Below, piece by piece: positions 1 through 11,357 of a stretch of DNA of 64,000 bases. The notes under the pieces are model-generated. The model ran no database searches. It was not told the origin of the DNA and saw nothing but the letters and a program-made list of their open reading frames with translations. Position numbers and translations under genes: made by a program. Source of the DNA: Liolophura sinensis. Its lineage: Eukaryota > Mollusca > Polyplacophora > Chitonida > Chitonidae. The DNA lies in assembly GCF_032854445.1 (NCBI RefSeq), contig NC_088296.1, positions 12,996,706 through 13,060,705 of the forward strand, read 5' to 3'. The stretch's first letter is position 1; every line of letters begins with the position of its first letter.

Positions 1-11
1 GCCTACACCCC

Positions 12-52
12 CCCCCCCCTCTCCCGCCCGCCCCCACACCTCCACTCCACCC
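12..52. repeat. C-rich low-complexity tract
   Basis: Nearly pure C/T with short CCCGCC steps at the window edge. No gene signal. Confidence 0.8.
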
Positions 53-55
53 GGA

Positions 56-1528
56 CACCATCATCTGTAATGGGCATGTGACATTCTATAACTATTGTGT
101 ATCCCAGACAGATTTCATCCTAACTAACACTAAAATAGAACACATTTGTGTCATGCAGCCTAGACATTTACATACATTCTAGTTCAGACAAAGACTTATG
201 AAATACATTAATAATATAACATTTTTCTCATTTTCTTGGAGCTATTTTTTATAGCTCTGCTGACAACAATTAAATCATTGATGGGACTTAATATTTATCA
301 AAATCTTCGGATCAAAGTCGATCAACAATATCGTGAATGTCCTTATCATACAGATCATTTGCTTACGTTCTCACATGACAATATTCTGATCAAAGTTCGA
401 TATGCTCTGCTCAAATACGCATTTATTTCCCCTAGGAAGTACAGACGTCACTGGTCTATACGATGCACTTTTGATCGTAATGTTGTTGTTGTGCTAAGCA
501 TAAAAAATAATGCAAAATTTGAAGACCACAAACAGCCGAATATATTTCATCTTCGAAAGGATACGGCAATTTGAAGCAGTGGAATTTTACATATTTATTT
601 TGAAGTGTGTAAGACACAATGCTGTTTTGATAATCTTGTACAAAAACTAAAGTTATGCTAAACGTGCAAGATACTAATGACAATAATACGCCTGAAAGGT
701 GCCTAAACCATAAGGACAGTTTTCATTTAGTTCAAATATGCATTGATACCTATATTAAATACACAAGACTTACGGGAGTAAATGGAAACAGTGATAACAA
801 GGCACGTGCTATAAGTGACCATAACCATAGTTATACTGAACATCAAGTATTGGCTTTGAACAAGAATACTAATCTTCAAATGCTGAGTTACTAAGAAATT
901 ACGAGCTTTTAACCGAGATCAGATATAATCATCAAAACCTACTCACTTAACAAAGTATTACTTACATTTATAGGTAGTGGGTGTATCCGATCAAAATCAA
1001 AAACGGCAGGCAAAGACCCTCTTCTACCTGCCTAGATATATATATACCAAACAGTGATATCAGATAAGAGCATAACAATAGCTGTCATGTGACCGAGATC
1101 ATGTGATAGTAAGATTTGACTCAGTTTCAAATTTCAAACATTACAAATGTCACAAGATACTTTTACTGACAATACAGAAGTCAGGGGTCCGATAACTTCG
1201 GACTCATCGAGAAATTTTAGAATTACATCAGACGTAACAAGTAAGGTCATGCTCAGGACAATTGCACAATTGCACAATTAAAAGTGATTGTTAAAAATCG
1301 GTTACTCCGCTTGCACAAAGTAATTGTGACATGATTTTAACTTTTCGGAGGTAAATAATTGTCTTTATTTTCAGAAAAGATATAGATCATAATGATTCAA
1401 CAGCTTATAACGTGTAAAAAATTCTCCGGCAAGTGTTTGTACTTCACGCCAATCAGATTGCAAATTTTTATTATGAATTATCATTATCACAGTTTACAAT
1501 CCCTTTCTGAAACAACGTCCCTGCACAA
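56..1528. other. AT-rich non-coding stretch, no gene seen
   Basis: Only short open frames without family resemblance, splice context or conserved motifs. I see no element boundaries here. A short imperfect direct repeat (caattgcacaattgcacaatt) lies near 1259-1279. Confidence 0.5.
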
Positions 1529-1798
1529 TTTATTTGTTTATTTATTTGATTGGTGTTTTACGCCGTACCAAATAATATTTCCCTCATACCACGACGGCCA
1601 GCATTATGGTGGGAGGAAACCGGAGAGAGCCCGGAGCAAACTCACGACCATCAGCAGGTTGCTGACGGTGATTTCCACGTACGGCTGGAGAGGAAACCAG
1701 TATGAGCTGGGCTTGAACTTACAGCCGCCGCATTGGTGAAAGGCTCTTGGGCTACTGCGCCGCGCTGGCGTGGTTAACTACCTCGGCCACGGAGGCCG
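1529..1798 (-). mobile_element. tRNA-derived SINE with Deu-like domain (SINE-1), near full length
   Basis: Read on the minus strand, it begins with a tRNA-like head (A-box region around GGCCGAGGTAGTTAACCACG), then a B-box-like stretch, then the conserved block with CGTGAGTTTGCTCCGGGCTC and GGTTTCCTCCCACCATAATG, and ends in a TAAATAAATAAA tail at the left edge. The GTTTCC..CCGGG..GGTTTCCTCCCAC core resembles the Deu domain of DeuSINEs (established family); the assignment is mine from memory. Diverged, so an old copy. Confidence 0.8.
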
Positions 1799-3062
1799 AT
1801 CGCCCTTCACAACTGACCGATTCATATATAATTATGTGAGTAACAATACAATCAAATACATATGTTATATCATCTTTATTTAATACACATATACATATAT
1901 ATTTGAGTGAAGTATAAGACTTGATGTTACCCGATACAATTTGGACTTACTCAAAACGTGAACGTTTGGCCTACTGTGATATATTTTGTATCCTTAAGTA
2001 TTCATTTATTTAATATGACAAACCTGAACAGGGATGTGGCAATTTCTGTTAAAATATATTACCCGTATTGAAATATTAACGCAAATGCAACCAGTATGGC
2101 ATGAGAAGAATTTTCATTTCAGTAAGGCATCAGTTCGCATTAACATAATTGTAAATACAATTTGCACCATATGAAATCCACCTTTGGCGTTCCAGACTGA
2201 GTATGGTATCAAGGTGAGCGAAGCGAAATTTGTCACAACTGTCACAAATATTCAAATTTTGATGGTAACTTCCTCATATTCAGCAGATGCAATTTGTTAC
2301 GGCACTTGACAACACAGTGCGCCTCGTAGGTCTGTACATCATTCAATCTAGGCCCGTTTACACTGAAAAAAAGGTTCCTCTGAGGTGAAACAGAAACCGT
2401 AGAATTCTGATTAACGATGTCGCCAATGTATTATGTCGTATGTCCAAATGATATGTTTAGCTAGACAGTATTTGACAATTTAGTCCGCGAGTCATTTAAG
2501 AACGGTCAAATTAACGCTAATTAGTACTTTTATCGGTCACGTCGCGCACAAGGCTAATTTTTTTCGCCCAAAAATGCCTTGAGTTATAGTCATATAGCTG
2601 CTAATTCTTAAGTTCCAACTCCATGCTCAAATCAACCTAAAGGATAACACAACACCTGTTCAAAACATATTTCAACCGACAGCAGGTTGCACGAGTATTC
2701 TAAAAGATATACTCTATTGACAGAATCTGCGGTCGAAGAGCCATTTCTCACAGATTTCTGTGGTACAAATTTGTGTCGTTTACTGACCACCACATATGTG
2801 AAACACGGCTCGTTGACTTACGAGCCGTGTAATATTCAACGCTTGATGGTATCAAAAATTATGCAGGACAGGAGCATATGGTCACGGCCCAAACCGCATT
2901 CATCTTCCCAATTAATGGTCCGTTTTAGTTACGCTTTTCAAAACATACAAATATAAATGGTATATTATTGTTCATTTTACTGGTTTTTAAGCAGTTTGCC
3001 TTGTAAATATTAAATATAGCTTCTAAAGCAGAGATGCCGGGGCTCAATCCTGTATTTTCGGC
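1799..3062. other. non-coding stretch, no gene seen
   Basis: AT-rich sequence with no supported exon. It contains the perfect hairpin annotated at 2803-2830. The short open frame over 2687-2956 runs through that hairpin and shows no family resemblance. Confidence 0.45.
2803..2830. repeat. perfect 11-bp hairpin
   Basis: ACACGGCTCGT and its exact reverse complement ACGAGCCGTGT are separated by a 6-nt spacer (TGACTT). The stem is GC-richer than the AT-rich surroundings. No T-run or known regulatory motif identifies a role. Confidence 0.7.
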
Positions 3063-3198
3063 CATTACGCTGTACTCAAGAATATTTCACTTATACGACA
3101 GCAGCCAGCATTGCGGTGGGAGGAAATCGGGCAGAGCCCGGAGGGAACCCACGACCATCCGCAGGCTGCTGGCAGACCTTCCTACTTACGGCCGAACT
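3063..3198 (-). mobile_element. SINE-1 fragment
   Basis: Carries the 3' half of SINE-1 (Deu-like core and the TGAAATATTCTTGAGTACAG end) on the minus strand. It breaks off in the linker before the tRNA-like head, and the usual T-rich outer end is absent. Confidence 0.75.
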
Positions 3199-4254
3199 TA
3201 AGTAGAAAGCGTACATTTGACCTCGCTACCAATGCATTATATATACATAATACATTGTATATACATAATAACAAATGTTGTAAATCGGCGTTTTGGACAA
3301 TTTCACAATGCGTATAATTGTGTTGAAATATGTAAAGTATCCGTAGTCTTTGTGCAGTCTCTGTGTTTTATAATTGTGTCCACAGTCGCTTATCCCGGGG
3401 CTATGAGAAATATATGCACCATGTTTTAACAACATCTGAAGACAGATTTAAACAATTATTACATCTTTCTGTTGATTCCATCCTAGGAGCTTCATCTTAG
3501 CTTGCTTAGTTCTTTACTGCTTTGTGTTGAGCGCTTTCAACCTGTTCTTAGTATCTCCACAGGCCCACGTATTCACTCTCAGTGTAGTACAATAACACTA
3601 GTTTTCGAGACAGCACTGTGCAACCGTTGTACACATTTACGACTGAATGATCACATGAACTCATCGCGCGTGACACTTTGGAATCTTCCAACATCTTTCT
3701 GAAGTCAAGCCGTTCCATTTCTTGTTCTACAAACATATAAAAGACTACAGAATGTACAGAGAATAAAACCAGAGAAGCGGTGACAGGGTAATACGTAGTT
3801 GGCAAACAGTCAACTTGTACGCTTACCTCAGTTAGACAATTCTAAAAGTAAATGTTCACATTTAAAATTCTGCATCAAAGAAAGATTTGTACTGATGATA
3901 CATTCGATATCTGATATATTATATATTGTTAGTACAACCACGGCTGCGGGGCAGGCCTTGGCGATTCTTGTTGGGTATTTGTGTAATACATAGGTAACTT
4001 ACCTTTCAAAGGATTTACCTCCCTTGACGGTAGGTATCTGTCCTTTATTTCAGTTCTTTATGAAAAGCATATCAAATTACGGGAAACACTGCCCTTTCCT
4101 TCGTCAGTTTCTCATTGCGCAGAAGCAATGATTCAGAAGTGGCCAACCTTTCAAGAAATTTTACAACCAGATTATTCACATTTCAGCACTGTGACTGATT
4201 AAATTCTATCTCACCAGTACTTCCAAATGCTAACCGCATTCGATAGTGGAACAT
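3199..4254. other. non-coding stretch, no gene seen
   Basis: No credible exon. A small direct repeat of tatatacataatacattg-type sequence lies at about 3239-3268. Confidence 0.4.
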
Positions 4255-4382
4255 GGCCCACTTGCACAAAATCCTCTTAGCGTTAAGAGCACGTAAATAC
4301 CATGGCGACGTAATGCATACAGTGTCGATAGCCATGGTAATTGCGTGCTCTTAAAGTTAAGAGGGCTTCATGCAAGTGGGCC
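4255..4382. mobile_element. foldback (short MITE-like) element
   Basis: GGCCCACTTGCA at the left edge pairs with TGCAAGTGGGCC at the right edge. The complementarity continues inward through TCTTA..TTAAGAGCACG and ACCATGG, giving arms of about 50 bp around a short centre. This is the shape of a tiny non-autonomous DNA element or foldback; the flanks show no clear target duplication. Confidence 0.55.
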
Positions 4383-5000
4383 GTAATAGACACAGTCAAG
4401 GGGGGATAATCCACGAAAAGGGAAATAATCACTGCATTACGAAGAAAGGAAATATTCGCCCAAAAGAATCCACGTTTACGCAGGCATATAATATAAAACA
4501 ACAGATCTTAACAAGTAAAGTCAGAGAGACGACCACATTGTGATAGTTTGTCAACCGCTACACATGGGATGGCAGGCATAGCTCACCCCATCCTCAACGA
4601 TTTTCACTTAATTTTTTTATTCTCTCTGTGTGTGTGAGTGTTTATTCAAGAACTGCAGATAATAACTTCTTACCCAAGTTCTAATGGTGTAAAGTTTACT
4701 TTTGTAAAAAAAAATTTACGTTAAATATTAGCCGTGGAACCCTGACGATTTGAGCTGATGTTATCGCTGTGCCGCAACGTGCCTTGTCTCATGTCTCCGG
4801 CTGCAACTTCAGATCAAGTGAAGTAACATAGTTTTTGTAAGATGTACGTGTGATAGTTAACACAAGTGCAGCCCTTTTGAGACTCGTTCGACACTGGGAA
4901 AGTCTGTACATTACCTGCATCAGCTGTTAATCCAAAAGCAGATTTTTGTAACTACTGCTCCATACTACATAAATCAGACTGTTCGATTTAATACTTTGCC
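4383..5000. other. non-coding stretch, no gene seen
   Basis: AT-rich with a short (TG)n run near 4627-4640. No exon or element boundary is recognised. Confidence 0.4.
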
Positions 5001-5212
5001 TACACTGAAAATAGTACCGATGTAAATATACAGTAAAATTTGCTGGCAATTTTCGGACCAGCATATTTTACTGTATTTTTACATGACCACAGTAAAGAAT
5101 TTTGTAAAAACTACAGACTTAAATTTACAGTAAAAACAGTGGATTAAGTAACACAAGCTGACGTCCACATAAACCTGTCTGAAGGACATGTCCGCATAAG
5201 CATGTAATATTT

Positions 5213-5304
<92 letters not shown>

Positions 5305-5580
5305 GGCCTACCTTCAAATACGCCTTTAAATACGCAAGTCGGTGCATTTCCACTGTCAGTAAAGCTTAAATACATCCTTATAAAATATAATGCATGTATT
5401 TTATATTAGCATATAGTAAAAAAAAATGCTGTTTTTTTTTCACTGTAAATTTACATCTGTAGTTTTTGCAAAATTCTTTACTGTGGTCATGTAAAAATAT
5501 AGTAAAATAGTAAAATTTGCTGGTCCGAAAATCGCCAGCAAATTTTACTGTAAATATACATCCGTACTATTTACAGTGTA
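5001..5580. mobile_element. MITE-like DNA element with long terminal inverted repeats
   Basis: The outer about 60 bp at each end are near-perfect inverted repeats (left TACACTGAAAATAGTACCGA, right reading outward TACACTGTAAATAGTACGGA), and pairing continues to roughly 140 bp per arm. The ends read TA-CACTG...CAGTG-TA, which fits insertion at TA with a TA duplication, as in Tc1/mariner-like MITEs. No transposase is encoded. The centre holds a (TA)n microsatellite. Confidence 0.75.
5215..5301. repeat. (TA)n microsatellite
   Basis: About 43 uninterrupted TA units inside the inverted-repeat element. It produces spurious Tyr-Ile open frames on both strands. Confidence 0.95.
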
Positions 5581-6354
5581 TTGCTTAACGCCGTGTCTGA
5601 AGTTTCCACTTAAGTGACAGTGGCTCGGATTATGTGTGGAGAAAGTAAACCATAAAACTTCAAAATAGTCAGGTGCCTGCAATTAAATCTCACCTGAAAA
5701 AGCACCTCCTATTGGTATATTTTTATATTATTTTGAATTTAGATGGCAAACTTGAAAAGGTGACAATTAAGTCCACAATACAGTTTTAAGATTTTGAAAA
5801 TTATTTTGATCCAGTCTGTCCCTACATGTCCACACAAATTGTCCGCAATCACTAGACTGTCGTTGGATTTTGTTTGGTATTGTCGGGCATGCTACCAAGT
5901 ACCAATCAAAGATTCTTCCGACAAGAAAGCAGTGACATTCACAAGAGCTTAACTGACGAAGCCCCACCAATATACCAAACAGAGTAACACAACGAGCAGT
6001 TTTTTAAAATTTATAACAAAGGCACTTTATTAACAGTAATGCGCTAGCACAATAAGTTAGACACCAGCGTTAAATAAATAAAGACAATCCTTGGTGGAGA
6101 TGTTTAGAGTATTATGACAAGCCCAGCACGGTCCTTCGACCCAAGGTTGAATCTTTGATTGCTTCAATTCTGTTATTACTACAAAGACTTCTTTTAGCTC
6201 AGAAAAGAGCTGTTGGATAAATCCTGTGAATGCTTTGATGTACTACATGTCTGTACATCCTGTGAGAGTGAAAAAGCAATATGATTGTAATATACTAATA
6301 TTTCTAATGGAAAGCCCAGAAAACATTTCTTAACCAACATATAGGTGTATTGTA
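5581..6354. other. non-coding stretch between two MITE-like elements
   Basis: No supported exon or repeat. Short open frames only. Confidence 0.4.
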
Positions 6355-6633
6355 TAAGCCCAGTCGGCATTTCAGGAATCCCGCAGGTTCTCGCAGGTTT
6401 GGACAAGACAGGGTGCGGTTTCTCGCGAAATAACGCAACTAAAGGACGTGATTTTGCGGTAGATGATAACGGCGCTGTTGAGCAGACATACCCGGCTATG
6501 CGAGATGCATATTCATTCTAGCAATTACCGAAAAATCTCGCCTTTTAGGTTGGTCTGCGGGAGCCCCCACCCTGCCTCAAATTAAATATATCTGCGTGAA
6601 CTCACGGGACTCCTGAAATGCCGACTCGGCTTA
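6355..6633. mobile_element. second MITE-like element, about 280 bp
   Basis: Terminal inverted repeats: left AAGCCCAGTCGGCATTTCAG, right read outward AAGCCGAGTCGGCATTTCAG, with one mismatch over 22 bp and weaker pairing for about 20 bp more. Both ends are bordered by TA. The body has no long frame, so it is a non-autonomous element. Confidence 0.65.
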
Positions 6634-7369
6634 CTGATGGATTGTTGTGTGAATGCAGCACTCCCCTTATTTTGGCTGAAATGATATATGCGTGGAGGAA
6701 ACTAGAGTTGGCTGAGTGCTTAAAACCAAATAAGGATTTGATTCCTAAAGAATAAAAAAAAAACACAATATTTGTTACAATTTAAATGTATTTATCAAAA
6801 TTTGAATGCTATTTGAGCATGTTTCAGTGATTTCCTTCTGTCATACCTGTGTATGTCCTCAACTTCTCCCAAAGCGCCATGGTTTGTGGCTAAGTATGAG
6901 GACATCTTTATAGTAGACAACGATGCAGTCGAAAACAAAGCCAGTGTTCTGCAAATCTTGGTCGGCTCTGCAAAAACCCTCTGTGCAGGCTGACAACTGT
7001 GCAGGATGACCTCTGTGCAGGCTGACCCTTGTGCAGGCTGACCACATCCACATTCACATCTAAACATAATGAATAATATTTCAGTGCAATGTTTTAGTTG
7101 CAGATGGAAGATGGTCACATTTGTGTGGTGTAAACAAATAAAATTTGCATTAATCACATGTAGATTTACAGTTACAACTTAAAATAAAGACTTCCAATGT
7201 TGAGAGACTTTTTGAAAAGAACTTATTGACACCAAAATGAATTAAATTTTTTTAACCATATAAATTAGAATATTTGTGATCTTCTGTGTCATTTAAAAAA
7301 AATAGACATTTCAAATATCATCTACCCATATATATATGTGTATCCTTTTTGAATTATTTTATTTCATGA
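6634..7369. other. non-coding stretch with small tandem repeat
   Basis: Around 6985-7045 the motif TGTGCAGGCTGAC(C/A) recurs about four times. This produces the only Cys-rich frame here (minus strand), which I do not accept as coding. Confidence 0.4.
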
Positions 7370-7412
7370 GAGGCCCCTGGGTCATTACGCTGCGCTAGAG
7401 CGCGAACCCCCA
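7370..7412 (-). mobile_element. SINE-1 head fragment
   Basis: Matches the tRNA-like head of SINE-1 (GCGCTCTAGCGCAGCGTAAT on the minus strand) and nothing else of the element. Confidence 0.6.
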
Positions 7413-7591
7413 TATCCTTTTTGTGTTTAACCCTTAACTAGTCAAAAATTTCAAAAGGTGAAGTAATTATTGAGGATGTTATGCAAATATGATATAGACC
7501 TACGCAAAATTTAGGACAATACTAGATACATAGCTATTTGAGAAACACTATTTTGAGGCACAGTATGAATAAGTAACCACATGCTATGTAT

Positions 7592-8456
7592 TCGGCGCCC
7601 TGAATATTGGTGGACACTGACACACACAGTATTGTCGGTGCCCTTGATATTTGTGGACACTGACATACAGTATTGTCGGTGCCCTGAATATTGGTGGACA
7701 CTGACAGATAGTATTGTCGGCGCCCTGTATGTTGGTGGACACTGACACACAGCATTGTGGGCGCCCTGAATATTGGTGGACACTGACAGATAGTATTGTC
7801 GGCGCCCTGAATATTGGTGGACACTGACACACACAGTATAGTCGGTGCCCTTGATATTTGTGGACACTGACATACAGTATTGTCGGCGCCCTGAATATTG
7901 GTGGACACTGACAGATAGTATTGTCGGCGCCCTGAATATTGGTGAACACTGACAGATAGTATTGTCGGCGCCCTGAATATTGGTGGACACTGACAGATAG
8001 TATGGTCGGCGCCCTGAATATTGGTGGACACTGACAGATAGTATTGTCGGCGCCCTGAATATTGGTGGACACTGACACACAGTATTGTCGGCGCCCTGAA
8101 TATTGGTGGACGCTGACACACAGTATTGTCGACGCCCTGAATATTGGTGGACACTGACAGATAGTATTGTCGGCGCCCTGAATATTGGTGGACACTGACA
8201 GATAGTATTGTCGGCGCCCTGAATATTGGTGGACACTGACAGATAGTATTGTCGGCGCCCTGAATGTTGGTGGACACTGACAGATAGTATTGTCGGCGCC
8301 CTGAATATTGGTGGACGCTGACACACAATATTGTCGGCGCCCTTGATATTTGTGGACACTGACAAATAGTATTGTCGGCGCCCTGAATATTGGTGGACAC
8401 TGACAGATAGTATTGTCGGCGCCCTGAATGTTGGTGGACGCTGACACACAGTATTG
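7592..8456. repeat. 41-bp minisatellite, about 21 copies
   Basis: The unit is TGAATATTGGTGGACACTGA followed by CAGATAGTATTGTCGGCGCCC. Variants replace CAGATAG by CACACAG or CATACAG and GAATATTGG by TGATATTTG. The ACACAC and TTGATATTTG variants occur in blocks at both the left end and the middle. Because 41 is not a multiple of three and the unit has no stop on the minus strand, all three minus frames stay open for over 300 codons. That is a periodicity artefact rather than a protein. Confidence 0.9.
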
Positions 8457-9714
8457 CCCGGGCCTTACACATCTGCCTTTTTGATTCAATTTCAGTTGGA
8501 AGAGTGTTGTGTAAGCTGAAAGGAAAACTCTGAACAGCATACCGCATTGCCACCTGACCGAATTACTGGTCCCTGATTTGCTTGTTACGAATCAAAGCGA
8601 AGCCTTAATTGCCCTGACGAATTGCAGTGATGGAGGCGGGTTGAACTGACAGCTGTGCATTCACGGAGTAAAACAAAGTAAGCCTCTTAACTTCCGTAGA
8701 GCCTTACTAATCAAGGTATGTCAAAGAGTTAAAAGAACACTTAATTTGGTCCATGCATTAAAATATAGTGGCTTTAGCGTCGCCGAGTAATCAAGCCAAA
8801 ACTCGCTTGACGGTCTTTTCCCTGTTACTGGATTTGTTGGACTAAGCAAAAAACCTACAAACTTACTGGTTTCAGTCTTCGTGTAGCCAAGAGAAAGCAT
8901 GCTAGAATACTCGGGTTGTTCCTAACCAATGATTCAAACTGCCAAGGCAAGAGAACATCGTCTGTTAACTTCTTTCGTGTCGCTCGATTTGCCATGAACA
9001 CGATACAGAATACGCAGCCTTGTTGACTTTCCCGTCGGTGGCACCACAAGATAAGGGGAGGTAAATCATACAGAATTGCGTGTGCAGCTAATATAGTGAA
9101 TATTATTATTCATAATAATATTATTACCATTTGTAGAAAAAAAAAATTCAAAATAAATGTTTAGTTAAGTTGTGCCAGGTTACTCCGAAATATATATAGA
9201 ATAAAAATATAATCATCATAGTGCTCATTTCAACCCAAGATAACCTGTTTAAGTGGACCTGTAACAAGAATTGGGTAAACAAATGCATTGATGTTAATGG
9301 CGTGAACGTCACTGCTCTATAAGCACTCAAAACGCCGTATTGTCATCACATTTAACATAAAGAAACATTAAAGCAATGCGCAGAGGGTGAAATGAAGATT
9401 TCTATGTAACCTCGTGTGCCCGATTAAACTGCGGACAAAACAATGAACATGTACTGTGTGGTCAACAGATGAAAGCGGTTTAGGCCATAAAACAGTTGTA
9501 TGGAGAAGTAACACACAAGTCAAACATCCATTATTCAACATGTCAGTAATGGTATTAATACCATTTCATAATACAAAACCAATAACGTGAGGTAAAGACG
9601 TACAGGTTTTGCATTGTGAGGTGACAAAGTTGATGGTAAGGGCCGACATATCTTGTTAGAAATGGAAGAGTACTTTCACCCTGCAAGATATCTGGCCAAA
9701 TATTTTCAGCACAG
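8457..9714. other. non-coding stretch, no gene seen
   Basis: No recognised exon. An AT-rich palindromic patch (GAATATTATTATTC / ATAATAATATTATTA) lies near 9099-9127. Confidence 0.4.
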
Positions 9715-10083
9715 TTTCTCCACACTACGAAGTAGCGTGGAACTGCCGCATGCTCCATATTTCAGTGTAGATATCTGCCTACACTACTTCTGTATACGAC
9801 AAAGTAGCGAAAGACTGCCGCATGCACCATATTTTAGTGTCGATATCTGCCTCCATCACTTCTCTACACTACGAAGTAGCGTGGGACTACCGAATGCACT
9901 ACATTTCAGTGTAGATATCTCCCTACACCGCTTCTCTACACCACGAAGTAGGGTGCGTCTGCCGCACCCACTACATTTCGGTGTAGATATCTCCCTACAC
10001 CACTTCTCTACACTACGACGTATCGTGGGACTGCCGCATGTGTACATTTTAGCGTAGACTTCTGCCTCCACCACTTCTCTACA
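9715..10083. repeat. 72-bp tandem repeat, about five diverged copies
   Basis: The unit contains CTACGAAGTAGCGTGG, CTGCCGCATGCAC and TTCAGTGTAGATATCTGCCT. The period is a multiple of three, so one + frame stays open for 134 codons and reads as a degenerate 24-residue repeat (for example SSVELPHAPYFSVDICLHYF). No start context, splice sites or family support it as coding, and the minus strand is also open over part of it. Confidence 0.75.
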
Positions 10084-10780
10084 GTAAACCATGTAGAGTT
10101 ACTAATAGTGTTTAAAAGACCTGGTTTCATATATGTCATATTTTGGCAGGTTTAAAATCCGTATTTCTGCCATGGTCTGTTAAGCATCTTCCATGTATCA
10201 GTGAACAAACTGTGTCACTGTAGAGAACTCATTAAGAGTTCGAATCCTTGTGGTCTTTTTTTTTTTGGCAACATACTCTTTGTGTGAGTAAAGATATAGG
10301 CTGTCTTGCATTAAATAAGTGTTAGAATCGATAATTGTTAAGCCATGGTGTTATGTAACGTGTGGCGCCTAAAGCAAAATCATACGTGAATCCAGGTTGA
10401 GAGACATGTGGTAATTCAGCTTTCATTAACATTAAGATGTTAAGCGTTGTTGAACATTTTCTAGCTAACTGGTGAATAACTGGCGCTCAAGAATTTGTGG
10501 TGCAGCGATTTCCCCAAGTGTGACTGGAGCTGGCTACCAATTTTTCTATTTTATGGCCAACACATTGCTTCAGTGCATTCTTACCATATAACAAGAAAAG
10601 AAAAGTAAAACAGGACTGAAAACAGGAGAGTGTCAGCAGCTGTCAGTCACAGCTACAGTCAGTTTCGCTTCTTGAGGTGCACAGTTCCTTGCATTGGAAC
10701 AGATTTCCCATCTTACCTTACCAGTTTTTTTAGGCACAAATGTAAGCTAATGTTCCGGTATATTTTACTGTGTAGACTTG
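10084..10780. other. non-coding stretch upstream of gene 1
   Basis: No exon seen. A poly-T run lies at about 10256-10267. Confidence 0.4.
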
Positions 10781-11028
10781 ATTTGATTTGATTGGTGTTG
10801 TACGCCATACTCAAGAATATTTCTCTTATACGACGGCGGCCAGCGTTATGGTGGGGGGAAACTGGGCAGAGCCCGGGGGAAATCTACGACCATCCGCAGG
10901 TTGCTGCCAGAACTTCCCACGCACGGCTGGAGAAAAGCCAGCATGAGCTCACAGCGACCGCATTTATGAGAGGCTCTAGGGTCATCACGCTGTGCTAGAG
11001 CGCTAACCAACTAAGCCACGAAGTCCCC
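10781..11028 (-). mobile_element. SINE-1, near full length, upstream of gene 1
   Basis: Complete from the ATCAAATCAAAT tail (left edge) to the tRNA-like head (right edge) on the minus strand, with an internal deletion of part of the B-box region (GAGCT-CACAGCG). It lies about 270 bp upstream of the first ATG of gene 1 in the opposite orientation. Confidence 0.8.
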
Positions 11029-11293
11029 CTACTGTGTACATGATCATGATGTATTTAATTAAACAGTGGTTTTAGATATTAGAATGTTAACACAAATTCT
11101 CCTATTATCACATACACTGTTTTAAAGAGCCCAGCAACCCGTAAGTACAGCTTTTACAAAGTAGGGCGTACTGAACCGGATGTATGGCCTACATGTGATA
11201 CCGGTCATACAGACCTGTTGTTTCGTAAGATATTAAATGTGTATATCGATTGCTTTCAAGAGTTAGTGGGTTTACTCCAACTGGCTGTGAGAG

Positions 11294-11357
11294 ATGACGT
11301 ATTCTAAAATGTCAGAGGTGTTTTTTACAATCATTCTTGCAACTATAGCGGCGACAG
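11294..11357 (+). CDS. Gene 1 exon 1: signal peptide
   Basis: Encodes MTYSKMSEVFFTIILATIAA then TG. A second in-frame ATG at codon 6 gives a tighter signal peptide (MSEVFFTIILATIAATG), so the true start may be 11309. The donor is ACAG|GTGAGT, a strong site, leaving phase 1. No clear TATA box is visible just upstream. Confidence 0.75.

Noticed and set aside
5079-5409. Tyr-Ile repeat frames on both strands
   Set aside because: Produced by the (TA)n tract.
7511-8553. Three overlapping minus-strand frames of more than 300 codons
   Set aside because: All are readings of the same 41-bp minisatellite; the open state follows from the repeat unit lacking stops, with no domain or splice support.
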